Shown piece by piece: positions 48,813 through 61,006 of a stretch of DNA of 64,000 bases. The DNA lies in NCBI GenBank assembly GCA_914767715.1, contig OU612073.1, forward strand, positions 5,456,001 through 5,520,000, given 5' to 3'. The DNA is from Membranipora membranacea (taxonomy: Eukaryota; Bryozoa; Gymnolaemata; Cheilostomatida; Membraniporidae). Position 1 is the first letter of the stretch. Every line of letters starts with the position of its first letter. The notes beneath the pieces are model-generated. The model had not been told where the DNA came from and searched no databases. It saw only the letters and a list, made by a program, of their open reading frames with translations. Made by a program: the position numbers and the translations under genes.

Positions 48813-50032
48813 CAGAGACTATAGATATAGAGACCTTCCACTTGCGCATAAAATGCGAATAGCCAATCAGCTTTATTTAACGGTCACGCCCACTTCTGGT
48901 TGTAAAGTAAGCGCTGCTGCCTTGGACAGCAATGGGTTTCTCAATAAAATTTCAGGTTTTTCACCTGAGTTATTTGAGGCAAAATCACCACAATCTTGAT
49001 GACAAAAGCAGATCAGACAGCAACGAAGTCACTATCAACTTGTTATTGCATTCTTAGCCAGAGATTTATATTATACAGGCCTGTATTTTTGTAAGAAAGT
49101 AAGGGGGCTGTGCAGTATAATCCATCATTGTTGCCCACTGCGATGTATTGATGGCCTGACATAGGTTAGCTGTCGTGATGAGTTTCATGGACAAAGTTTT
49201 CATGTGTGAGGACAAGAGGAAGAGGGCTTCTTTTTGTTTGTTAATATATGCTCTAAGATTAATATAAACAAATTTAATCATGGTGACTAGTACCATACAC
49301 ACACATTCAAAACTGAAGTAAGAATGGCATCAGAGTAAAGTGCATCGTCAGCAGATTCATACTGACAATTCAATGCTGACAAATGTAAAGAATATACTGC
49401 ACTGAGAGATAGAAGACCTCCCTCTCTGCCTCAAAGTTGTTGTGGGATGGTTGGGGCTATGAAAAGCTTCTTTTACAAATCGCAGTTCAAAGCACATATC
49501 TTCAGGCAACAACCTGCAATATGTGGACTTTAAACAGGAAAACTTAGACTTTTTGAGGATGATACTTTTCTCAGACCTTTGCTATAGAAAGTTTCTGTGC
49601 TGGCCTAACTGATGAATTCAATTCAGTCACCGGAACTGGTGAATATAACATCAGTGCTTGTTCACATTTAACTATTCTCACATTGAATATTCAATTGTCT
49701 ATACATATGGGGGCTACATTACCAAAAGGTTTTATCATTCACCAAGTATTTTGTTTCCTTGATGCCTATGGCCGCCCATATTTTATATAAAAGTCACATC
49801 TTAGGTTTCATTTGTCCCAGTTGATATTATTGAGAGTTTTGTGTGAATGTACTTATAAAATAAACAACTAAATCATTCACCTTGTCAATTTTTGATAGTA
49901 AATTCATAGCACTGGGTACGCTTACCTCCAAGCGATTACCACCGGAAAGGGGCGGAGCCTAATTTTCAATGTGTTCGCATCGGTTATATACGCGATCATG
50001 GCAAGTGGAAGGTCTCTATATCTATAGTCTCT
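48813..50032. mobile_element. TIR DNA transposon, ~1.22 kb (copy B only)
   Basis: Inverted ends of over 30 bp start with CAGAGACTATAGATATAGAG and continue ACCTTCCACTTGC. They are flanked by a direct repeat of CTATTAC (7 bp), or GCTATTAC if the shared G is counted (8 bp). Copy A has the empty site CTGCTATTACTCTG at about 16361. No intact transposase is visible; the longest frame is a 78-codon minus-strand stretch (49066-49302). TSD length fits hAT or P-like elements; the family is undecided. Confidence 0.88.
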
Positions 50033-50280
50033 GCTATTACTCTGTCCTCAGTGTTTTATGGGAGTTATCCGCTCACAGATATTAATGTTACAACTCCAGA
50101 ATGAACTAAACTCCAGTGATAGTATCCTGTTTAGTTAGGGCATTGGGAGATGAGAGGGCTGTGAAAAGTTGATGAAAACCCCATATGGTCCCAATTTTAT
50201 CTTTCAGGGAAAGGTAGACAATTTCTAGCTTCCCTTACCTAATTGTTTATGTGGCATGGATATGGGTATGCAAATATGAT

Positions 50281-50724
50281 AATGAGAATGAGAATGGGTT
50301 CATTGAGTAATTATGCCATAGACATATTACAATTCAACATATGCTCTCTGTGAAATTACTAGTTATTTAAGACATGAACACTAAAAGGTATAAAACTATC
50401 TAGAAACCTGTTAGTGCGAGCTCTAAGCATCCTGTTATGATTACGATTTATCTCATAGCAGCTGTGTAAAATATGGGTTGGATCGGTAATAAAATCCATA
50501 GCAGTTTTACTGACACAGTTTTCTAAATAAAAATTAATATCTAAATCATATATCCTCTGTTGAAAAGGCTTCGTGAGTTTCTCTTTCTGCTTGCTGGTAG
50601 CAGAGTTAAACCATAATTCAAAATTATAAGTTAAAACTGGCTCGATTAGGCTTTGAATAAAATAGTCTTTCTGAGCTCTATTAGGTTTGAAATTTATAGC
50701 CATTTTGCTCTCTTGAATAATCAA
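50281..50724 (-). pseudogene. 5'-truncated LINE, RT C-terminal tail (copy B)
   Basis: Counterpart of 16611-17054. It has the same SLIEPVLTYNFELWF and FLDSFIPFS blocks, with three amino-acid differences. The AATAAA of the 3' end is changed here. Confidence 0.75.
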
Positions 50725-51084
50725 TGAGAACGCTGATCATCAATCTTTAGCACTTCCCTGATACTTTTAGAGTTGTGTATTGTTTTTATTCTGTTTGTCA
50801 TATGATGTCCACACCATAGTATCAAATTTCAAGGCCATCACTGACGCCAAAATCCAAGGTGATGAAAGTATATTTAGTATGGTTCCTTAGCCTGTGCTCA
50901 GTCGTTACCATCTAGCTGTTTATGACTGAGGAGAGGCACTGGCACTTTGACATCAGCACATGCTTCTGATTGCCGAATTTCGTGGGTACTGGCACACATG
51001 GCACAGGTAGTTCAACCTAATTGTTTGTCCAAATCTTTGTCAATTGTCTTGGTTTCCAATTGCAATGTGGACGTAACTGCTCTC

Positions 51085-51357
51085 CAGTGGCCTATATTAC
51101 CACTCACGGCCCACGGATGTCGTGCATGGCTGAATAGCTCAGTGTGAAGAGCGTCTGCCTTGTACTCACTGTTCATAAGATTGTTGTGGGTTCGAATCCC
51201 ATCAAGGTCAGTTTTTTTTCAAATGGGTGCTTTATAACTGGAGCATTTTTACCGTAATCTTCTACTGCTATTGAGTTGTTTTCTGAAAGCTGCGCCCGAT
51301 CATTATGCTCATCTCTAAAAAGTCAATGAGTGAAATTTTTTAGAATTTACGCCCCTG
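51085..51357 (+). mobile_element. hAT MITE carrying a tRNA-like Pol III unit, 273 bp (copy B only)
   Basis: This is the same family as 40975-41388 in opposite orientation, with about 140 bp of the interior missing. Ends CAGTGGCCTATATTA and TTACGCCCCTG lie between 8-bp duplications CTGCTCTC (51077-51084, 51358-51365). Copy A is empty here. Confidence 0.9.
51126..51210 (+). ncRNA. tRNA-like (SINE-type) Pol III unit in the second hAT MITE
   Basis: A box TAGCTCAGTGTGAAGAGC, B box GGGTTCGAATCCC, and an immediate T8 run. The anticodon position reads TGT here and TAC in the other member, and the anticodon arm is not foldable, so it is tRNA-derived but not a functional tRNA. Confidence 0.65.
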
Positions 51358-51365
51358 CTGCTCTC

Positions 51366-52282
51366 CATCTGTGAATAGACGCAAGCCTAATTTTTGCTGA
51401 TGTTGTCTTCCCCTCCAATAGGATAAGATCTGCCTGGGTTTTCGATCCTTTTGAAGTCTACTGACTTCTCGGCACTCAGATGTGTCTGCTTACTTTTCCT
51501 GTTATTATGTGAAATTTTATTTTTGAATATGATGTCAGATTTTTAACTGGCTCCTGGCCATGTGGCTTCAACCATGTGACGACTGACGGGAGAAAATATA
51601 TTCATGCATTTGGACTGATATGACTAAGACAACCTCCTACTTGTCCTTGATTTAATTATTCATTGTTAGTTTCATCTTGAAAGAAGGTGTTGCACGAATC
51701 CCTGCACCCAACAAGCTTGTAAATCTACAGGCAAACAGGTATTCACAGTTTCTACTGAAATTGAAGAAATAATGTTGTATTTACTATTGAAAAAAGTAGG
51801 ACTCTTTCTCCGTTTCTGTGAATCCTTGTTTTTATTATACGGATAAATTTAGTTTTGCATAATAGTTAATAAAAGCAAATAAAAGACTAGACTGTCCTGA
51901 TGGACACCCATGAAAAGTACCCACACAAGCCTCCTTCCTCCTTGCTTCCTCCTTCCTCCAAGAACTTTCTACATTTCAACTACTGTCGCATTACAATTGA
52001 ACTACAACCTCAACTATTAACCCTAGAAAGATTTTATAGTTCTCTCACAAAAGAACCTCTCTGTTTGGCAGAGAGGCCTTGATGCCAAATTACGAGTAAG
52101 CCCACTGCCCACCGTCACACAATGATCCAAAGGCGCTAACACAGACCAGACATGACATCGCTGCCAGATCCTGTCTAATCTTCATAAAGGTACCTGTTTT
52201 ACAACAGTGGCCACATATCTCTGTTGTTGCTAGCTTGAATTGTTTTTAGTTTTTTTTGTTTGATTCAGTTTTCCTGCAAACT
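51366..52282. other. Spacer without a gene (copy B)
   Basis: Counterpart of about 17415-18726 minus the ~390 bp missing in B. No supported coding region. Confidence 0.5.
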
Positions 52283-52341
52283 AGTTGCTCCCCTTACACT
52301 GGTCGTGCGCCGGAGTGTTGATCGGGGGAAGGGGAGCAACT
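52283..52341. repeat. Foldback AGTTGCTCCCCTT/AAGGGGAGCAACT (copy B)
   Basis: Counterpart of 18727-18785. The arms are perfect and there are two changes in the loop. Confidence 0.7.
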
Positions 52342-52750
52342 GCAAATGGACCAAACTTAATCTAGTTAGACAATAATATGAACTGAGGCTTGAAATATCA
52401 AGATTATTTTCCAAACATCTTCCCAGCACATGGAGGCTCATGGATTGTAAAATTCGGCAGAGATCAAAAACCTAAAATCTTACAAATCTGAACAGGGATG
52501 TGTTGGCTGAGAAGCCCCTCCAACATGACTTATTCCTAAAATGAACACAATTTATTGTCCTTTTCCTGTTGATAAAGGAAGTACAAATTTAGTGACGCGT
52601 CTATGATAACTAAAAAAAAACAACAGAAGTAACATCCTGCTGCTTAGAAGCCTGCAAAGCCATCCATAACAAGAAGCAAGGTTTTTTTATGCCATCAGTG
52701 AATAGGTCCAGGGGAGGGGAGCCAAGGAGTTACCAGTAGCTTTGAAGTGT

Positions 52751-53546
52751 CTAGGAAAGCAAAAAACAACCACTGTTCATATCAAAGCTTTGCCATTGCC
52801 ATGAACAAAAAAAGTGCGAGAATCCAGGGTCTAGGAGGGTCTAGAGTATGTTATCTCCCCGGTCACGGATTCATATTTAAATTATGATCCACTAACAGTA
52901 TAACAGTAAGCCTAGCCCGTGCTTACCTAGGACAGTTACAAGGCTACTCTACTTACTCTAGAAATTATCAAAAAACAGTGTTGGACAACAGTAGCGTAGT
53001 CAAAGATATTTTGGTGTTAGCCTGTAACAGGGGAGACAACATACTCTAGACCAGGGGTGCCCAACCTTTTCATTGAGGGGGCCGCATCCACATATTGCAA
53101 TTTCCCTGGGGGCCCGCAACCTCGCCATAAATCAAACATTCATATATGGGTGTGCAGTATTTTCATCTCTGCAGGGGAGAATTTATTTATTGGAGCTCAC
53201 TCATATGCAATGGTTGGGGAATTCCAAAATACTGTGTCTAGATGTAGAGCGTTCCTTATTATTGTACAAATGAGGAATGTAATAACTATAGGGGTGAAAA
53301 TTGTTTTTGCAACTACACAATTTTCTCAGACGGGTTGGGGGCCGCATCAAATTGGGTCGGGGGCCGTATGCGGCCGCTGGTCCACTCGTTGGGCAGCCCT
53401 GCTCTAGACCCTTCTAGACCCTGGATTTTCGCACATTAAATTAGGTTACATCATTCAATAATGTTCTAGTGCGAAAAAATATACTTTTTTGTTCATTGCA
53501 ATGGCAAAGTTTTGATATGAACAGTGGTTGTTTCTTGCTTTCCTAG
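52751..53546. repeat. Long inverted repeat with a hAT MITE in its right arm (copy B)
   Basis: The left arm 52751-52860 and the right arm 53028-53546 correspond to 19196-19638. The right arm is split by the 350-bp hAT insertion. Confidence 0.85.
53052..53401. mobile_element. hAT MITE, 350 bp (copy B only)
   Basis: Ends CAGGGGTGCCCAAC and GTTGGGCAGCCCTG are flanked by the 8-bp duplication CTCTAGAC (53044-53051, 53402-53409). Copy A has the empty site at about 19495-19502. Same family as 27173-27524, in the opposite orientation. Confidence 0.93.
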
Positions 53547-54038
53547 ACACTTTAAGATCCTGTTAAGGGGGAAAGTGCAATTCATAGATGTACAGGATAT
53601 TTTTGCTTTCTTCCCTGAGAAAAGTGTTGTTTTCCTGATTGTGAGTGGCTGTTTCACTCCATCAAATCTCACATCAGCTGTCAAAAACTGAATTTGTTTT
53701 TGGCAGAAATTCACTTTGCCACTGTTTTTCTCTTTTGTCAACTTTTTTTTCTGCATTCCATTGAGATGACTGATCTAAGTAACGGGTAGCTAGCTGTCAC
53801 CCTCTGTCAGCTGTTATCAGCAATTTAAATGCTCTGAGCAGATATTACTTTCTCTGCTGCCGAAATTTGTTCATAATTGTGCGCAGGTATAGTCATCTAC
53901 CGAGATGTCTGCCAAAATAGCTACGCCTACAGATTGCATCATCCTATTGGATGATCACTTTTAATTATTTATCAAGAACTTTATTAGGTTGACAAAACTT
54001 GACAGCGCAAGTCAAAAATATATCGCTGCTGAGAAATC

Positions 54039-57000
54039 ATGGGGATATCTATTGGATGGTAAGTCATAAATGATATTATTTTGGTAGTTCAAAAATCTAA
54101 CTCTTGAGCGGATATAATCATGTCTAGGTTAATCGGAGGTTATCTTATATATGCGCAGCAAATCTTTCGCGCAAATTGGTTTTTGGACTTTATGTTGTTT
54201 GGTGGTGAAATTCCCCATAGAAGATAATACAGCAATTTTCAGAATCCTCTCTGCTCATTTATCTTGTTTAACTTTCAGGACATCATTCCTCCTGACTGCG
54301 GTTTTGCTGTTTTACGTGGAACTACCGACCGTTACATCTAAAGACATATCTCTGAAGTCAGAGAGAGTGATTGATGAGCTACTCAAGAAAAACTTCGAGC
54401 AGGACAGAAAACTAGAAACAGTTACCGCCGATCTGAAAGCTACCAGAGAGTTACTTGGGAAAGCTGTGATTGCCGTGAGTTATCTTACAACTTTTAAGTG
54501 TAAGGTGTGGAAATGATATATTGACCCCTTAAATGTTGAAATTACTCTCTGATCTCACTGTGACCACAGACTAGACCATTTAAGGCCAACAACGTCACTG
54601 ATCACGTGATATACTATTGAATATATATCTCTGATCAATAGAGAGTGAGCTGATTCACTTAGCACAAGTACCATCACAGGATTCGGTTACAACCCCAGTT
54701 AAATTCTACTAATTAGGGGCTGGTACACGTAGGGTACTGATTTAAATTGACTGTTATGATCAGAAATACAAATGATAATAGTGCAGTCTCGATGTCAGTG
54801 TTGCCAATAACCCTAAAATGTACGGCGTATCAAAGATGTGGCATTGGTAGGATGGAGGATGTGGGATGCAAGTGCATGTCTCCAAGTGGTGAATAGCGGG
54901 CTTGCTTATTAGCGCCACAAACTCATTCTTGTCTTTGTGATGATGGAATGGGGCAAACGGTTCCCATGCATGCTATTCACTGTAAGGCGATTGGTGCCAC
55001 AGGAGTTGTAGTTTTGAGTCCCATTTGGGGATCTTTCATAATTGATTGCCCAAGCCCCCAGCACCCTCAGGTGAATATTTCTCATGTGTTTGATAGTGGA
55101 ATCACTGGAAACTCCGAAAGAATGCTGTCTGTACTCTGTACCCCAAACTGTAGTCTTTTGGTGTGTCTGTTGATGTCAGATTTAACTGATGTAAATCAAT
55201 ATCCTACACTACAGCACGTAGTTATTGTCCAAAATTGATGTCATAAACCACAGTGGATGTAGCTTCAGCTCATCAAATTCAAAGAACAAACGTATATAAT
55301 TTCTACATTTAGTTAAGATTGATCTCGAGTGCAGATACAAAACAGAGTGCTTCATCAGATGTTGGTGAGGATGAGCATGTGATAAGACGTAGGTCGGCTC
55401 CAGATTCACACGACTCTCACTATGATATCCACAGCCTATCATTAGGTGGTAAGAGATCAATTTTTAGTCCGTGAGTCTTTATATCCAGATATGTCTGATA
55501 CCCGGCTGTGTCGAGGATTACTCTTAAATGTCAGCTTTCGAAAACTGTTCATAGGGCTGATTCAGATGAGAATAAGAGTGCTCAAATTTAGCGAGAATGC
55601 GGTTTTATTAACTCTTAAAATCAATTTAAGTTTAAGGCTGCATAGCTTAAAGTAAAAAATTCTTCATGGGTTTACCTGTTTTGGACTTTCAATTTAAATG
55701 ACATGAAGCCTTGAAATAATGAGAAAAAACGTTTACCTAGACCAGGCCTAAACTTTGTTTTTCGGGTAAACGTGAAGTGCTGATCCGAAAAAATTCTCTC
55801 GTTAGAAAAAAACACTATATGGGGTCTTGCTCACAAATCTGTTATAATGGTTACAGAAATTATACCTCTTATAAGCTCCATGTGTAAAGATGGTAAAGAT
55901 GGTGTCAGCGGGCGAGACGGTCGTGATGGAAAAGATGGAGTCAACGGAAAAGATGGAAAAGACGGAATCAATGGAATTAATGGAAAAGATGGTAAGCCGT
56001 TCAGTAAATCTGGCTTCACACAGAAAAGGCTAACAACCTATGCTTACCACTGATACACCTTCATTCTTTTATCATTTCAGAGTTGGTGTTTTAAGCTAGT
56101 TTGGCCTTAGTTGATTGCATTTGGGGTTTCTAGAAGAGTGAGAGCAACTCTAATGTTAGGAAAATTAGATTAATCTTGATTTAGGAGAGCGTACCAAATC
56201 TTGTCAGATACTGAACCAAAACCAGATCTTGCACTTGCTTGCCCCACTGCACAAAAAGTAAGCATATTGTTCCTGATTCAGGAGATCTTTTTTCTGGTTC
56301 TGCTTTCAAATTTACACGCATATGCCATATCCCATGTGTTTTGTCCTAGTGGAACTGTTATGGAATAAAGCTCCGAAAGGACTCTTTTGCTTGAACTTCT
56401 AGAAACACCACACTAATATAATCCTAGGACCAGGAGATGGCTCTGTTGGTTAGAGTGTTGTGGTCTGTGGTAAGAGTGTCAAAGGTTGTGTGTTTATTTC
56501 CCAAGCTGCCATCAAGTGAGTTTGGTTGGCCCCAGGTGTGCTCCAATCTGCTTCAAAATAGAGAGTCTTGCCCTTAAGTGCTGCCTATGCTTAGGGATGT
56601 GGCCTGTGATAAGACCACATGATTCCAAACAATTTTTTTAATCATTTCAGTAGGTGAAATTTCCTCGCCAGGAAACGCGCAGAAAGTCTTTTCAAGGCCC
56701 AACCCATTAAACATCACTATGTTCTCACTGGAATTTGTATTTTTAGGGAGAGATGGATTGCAAGGCTCACCCGGTAATGATGGAGATGATGGAAACCCCG
56801 GACAGCAAGGACCGCCTGGACAACAGGGAGCCCCAGGTAATGCCACAGATGGTCAACCTGGTAGAAATGGAACACCTGGTCTTTCTGGAATGAGAGGACA
56901 GCCCGGAGTTGGAGGCTCACCTGGAGTGACAGGACCACCCGGAGTTGCAGGCTCACCTGGAGTAGCAGGATCACCTGGCACACCTGGTAATCATGGATTA

Positions 57001-58558
57001 GCTGGTACACAAGGCTCACCCGGACCAGCAGGAAGGCCTGGTAACTCTTCAAATGCAGGCGCGGTCTACACAAGATGGGGGAGAACCTCATGTGAAAGTG
57101 ATGCTACACTGCTGTATCAAGGTTGGTAGAATTTTCATTTTTTCCTTTTATTTTAAGTAGAGGTGTAGATTATATGAATTAATGGACAATCAGGTTTATT
57201 TCGACCCATTACTTGGAATTATTGTGTCTTTGATACTTTTACACTTTTATACTGAATGTATATCAGATAATTGCATTACTGTACTTTAGCCTGCTGATGC
57301 ACAAGTGAGGGAAACTCCATATGGTAGATGCATATTTGTATTTTTCACATCACAAAGTCATACTATAGGTATACACACATGGCCTGTCCGTATAGAATTT
57401 ACGATTGAGTTAGTTTGTTTACAAGAGTTGTGGGTCCTGTGTGGATTATTTGTGAAAAATCTTGGGAATCCCAGGTGGGTTGGCCCACTGGAAAAAATCA
57501 ACAAATGAGGTCATAGTGAGTTAATTAGGGAAAAGACAGAGTTGAATCTGCAAGCAATAATGACAACAAATTTATGGCCGATCCAGATAGTGTCTTGCTA
57601 ATCGCCCTATCAATCACAATGTGTCAAAAATTGATCATCTAAACCAACAAATCATGCAATATCAGATTATGTTAATACTAACTAGGGACCACTGGTTAAT
57701 GACCTCACCTAACTGAACTGAATAATACAGCGAGAGAGGACATACACGTTTTATATTAGTGTTTCCTTGTTCCTGTTATAATTTTAAGCAGTCATCAAAA
57801 CAATGATGATATGATAATCATTTTTATTATAAGCCCATGATCCACATAGTCCATTATTTTGTAGGTTTTGCTGCTGGAGGCAACACTGATAATACAGGAG
57901 GAGGTACAAACTACCAGTGCCTTCATCTTCAGCCAGAGTATAACTCTTACTACACGGGAAGTGGAGCCTTCAGTATTATATCTGGTGCTGAGTATGAGTC
58001 TTTTAGAAACTATGGAATATTCCTCAGTGCAGCTCATGACCAGAATGTACCATGTGCACGCTGCTATACCCAGAGATCTGCCGTAGTGATGATACCTTCA
58101 AGAAGAACCTGTCCCTCTGGATGGGCAAAGGAATATGAAGGTGAGTCATTGGCACAATCTAACTATGAAAAGATGGGGAAATCTTTGACCCTTCTCACAT
58201 GAAGATGATGAATGCAAATTAAACTGTATATGTTTATATTCATATATGTACACACTGCAACAAATAAAACTCCAGCTCTCCTTTTTGGGTTACTTTCTTC
58301 ATTTTCTTACACATGAACTCTTACAGTGTACTGGGTATGGTTTCAGGTTATTTGATGACTGCCCACCATTCCCATGCCCATCCGACCACATACGAATGCA
58401 TCGACAAAAATCCAGAATACATATCAGGACACAGTGCTGACACTGACGGAGCATGCTTATACTTCGTAACACCAGATTGTGACGGCCCAGGAACCATCGG
58501 ACATTGCCCTCCATATGCCAGTAACAAACAGCTTACCTGTGTCGTCTGCTCAAAATAA
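54039..58558 (+). CDS. Membrane/secreted collagen with Cys-rich C-terminal head, intact (copy B)
   Basis: Exons: 54039-54058, 54279-54474, 55313-55448, 55857-55991, 56747-57121, 57865-58140, 58347-58558; total 1350 nt, 449 aa. Residues 8-24 are a hydrophobic signal anchor or signal peptide. Residues 28-72 form a coiled coil (one KATRELLGK unit) and 73-117 an acidic linker with RRRSAPD, a possible basic cleavage site. Residues 120-162 are proline-free Gly-X-Y (GKDG, GVNG, GINGI), and 163-270 proline-rich Gly-X-Y with one GNATDG interruption. The Cys-rich head is about 288-449. The head carries CARCYTQRS, MIPSRRTCPSGW, EYEGYLM, HCPPY and the final LTCVVCSK, hallmarks of 'short-chain collagen C4-like' proteins. 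A trimeric extracellular stalk-and-head protein is expected. The exon 4 start could alternatively be 32 bp downstream in the same phase. Exons 6-7 differ from copy A by about 11-16%. Confidence 0.85.
55992..56746. other. Collagen intron 4 with tRNA-SINE-like fragment (copy B)
   Basis: About 56431-56515 reads like a degenerate tRNA head (GGCTCTGTTGGTTAGAGTG as A box, GGTTGTGTGTTTATTTCCC as a decayed B box). Bases of about 56467-56639 are missing in copy A, so A retains only the 5' part of this SINE-like sequence. Confidence 0.5.
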
Positions 58559-60654
58559 GTGACTGTCAGCTTATGAAGAAAAGTTTCCTCCCATATCAAG
58601 TTCAATCCAATTCGTCTGCATTTTGAGTCTCCCATTCTCTCCTGGTAAACTTGCTGCAGCTATGGGTGAACGACTCCAGATGCAAGCAAATTGTTTTCAT
58701 CTTTTCTATACGAGCTAAGTCCAGTGAAGCTAGTGAAGCACATGGACTGTTATTACTATGCTCTTGATGTCAAAATAATAATATGTAGTGGATCACTATC
58801 ACTATCTTTACACTAACTTTCTTTATTATCACCTTCACCTTCGAGTTTTCTTAACAACTGATTGATACATAGAGCCACATCTATGCTTCCAAAATATTAA
58901 TATTTTATCGTATCTCCAAACAGTTGAGCTTCTTGTCACTTTACCACCAGTAAATCAGAAGAACAATTCTTTATTTACTACTGATGTTAATCATTTCAGC
59001 AGCAATATAGTATGTATTTCTATACAGCTTGAGTCAATTTACTAATACATTAGTTATCAATGTGAAAACTACACAGGAGAAGTTCTTCACCAAAAAAAAG
59101 TATGATGCTGTTGACAGCCATCTTGAAGGCTACTTGAGAACATAATCAATATTACAATAAGTATTTGGTTACTATAATGCTCCTGATAGTGTCTTCTGAG
59201 GATTGACCCTCGTACCATACTCTGTGACCGCTGCTCAGCCCTTCAGTGGTTGAAATGACAAGGCCGCACAAGTGAAATAATTGTACAATTTTACAATTAA
59301 TTTGTTGTTGTTTGTTGCAGTTTAAATTTGTTTATACCAAACACCAACAAAGCCTCACATTAATCGTCCGTACCATAACCTAGAGCAAGTTTGGTCTTAT
59401 TTGTCTGCCTTTTTTGGCACTCCTGTTCTATTGGTAACCTACCAGCAGCTCAAAGGAGGAGAAACTCCGTCTCCATATACAACTCTATCAGATAAAATCT
59501 TATCTAACCAAGACAAACACATAAAATCATCAGCATGTGTTAGTCCTGCATAAAATTGATATCAAAACTAATGCGGGATATGATTGTTGATGTAACCCAG
59601 GAGTTGTAATGAAATTAAGTACTACTCAGTGAGACTGCTGCTACAAGAAAGACCCCATTAATTGATTGATACTCAGTTCAGCTCACTTGGATCTTATTGC
59701 TTAACAAGGCGAGAAATATTGGGGCAATGTGCTTATAATATTACAATTTTAGAAAGGATAAATAAGCCAGACTATCAAGAGTAGTCCTCTCTTTCATCAT
59801 GAGAGAATAACTCTTTTCCACCTACGCATCAAAATAAGTCATTGGTATAATATTATTCTTATTAAGGCAATAGAAATGGTTATGATGAGTCTAAGTGCAC
59901 TAAATCTTGCCTGGTTGTTGGTTGTCACATTCCTTTTTCCAACACATTCTCATCGAATGAAAATTAGGCCAATAAAGTGAGAAAAAAAAATCATGCTCTC
60001 AGTTGTGAATGCGTAAGTCAGCATTTTTGTTTTTTTAATACTTTATTGGCATAATTTTAAATCTCAAAGTATGATTTACAATATTAGCCCTGAAAAGAAA
60101 AAGAAAAAAAAATACATCAATAGTAGATTTACAGAAAAACTATTATCATGTCATCTGGGAAAAATAATGTTTAGAAGAATGAATTTTGAATAAACTGACG
60201 GCCTTAGCGGCATGCAAGATTGAAGGTAATCTGTTATAACAGGATGCTTACCTGAGTAACTTTGTATTACAGATTACAACTATATAATTGTTCCATATTT
60301 AGGCTCAGTAGATAACGCTTTCTATTCAGAGTTCTTGTTTATGTGTGTTTGTTTGTCTCCAAGTGTCATAGTTGTCTGCTTTTTATACCTACAGCAAAGA
60401 GTTCTAGCTGTATAATCATACATGGCTTATAGACTTTGTCACTTTATTCACTACTTGACATATTGATAATGATTTGTATATATTAAATAAGCTTTTCTCA
60501 ATAAAGTGGTGATGAAGCTTCTGAAACTGTGGTCTTAACTAATTGATTATCATCCTCAGGCATTCCCATATGGATGGAAAGACCTTTGCGTGCACATAGC
60601 AATGAATTCGTATTACTGATGCTTGATCGATGTGAATAAGCTCATTGATTAGAT
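58559..60654. other. Intergenic spacer after the collagen gene (copy B)
   Basis: No gene is supported. It matches 24769-27172 with two deletions relative to A and a strongly diverged patch at about 59540-59790. Confidence 0.55.
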
Positions 60655-61006
60655 CAGGGCTGCCCAACGAGTGGCCCTGGGGCCGCATATGGCCCCCGAC
60701 CCAATTTTATGCAGCCCCCAATCCGTCTGAGAAAATTGTGTAATCGCAAAAAAACAATTTTCACCCCTATATTTATTACATTCCTCATTTGTACAATAAT
60801 AAGGAACGCTCTACATCTAGTCACAGTATTTTGGAATTCCCCAACCATTGCATATGAGTGAGCTCCAATAAATAAATTCCCCCCTGCAGAGATGAAAATA
60901 CTGCACACCCATATATGAATGTTTGATTTATGGCGAGGTTGCGGGCCCCCAGGGACATTGCAATATGTGGATGCGGCCCCCTCCATGAAAAGGTTGTGCA
61001 CCCCTG
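60655..61006. mobile_element. hAT MITE, 352 bp (copy B)
   Basis: Counterpart of 27173-27524. It has the same TSD GATTAGAT on both sides, so the insertion predates the duplication (or the split of haplotypes). Confidence 0.92.
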
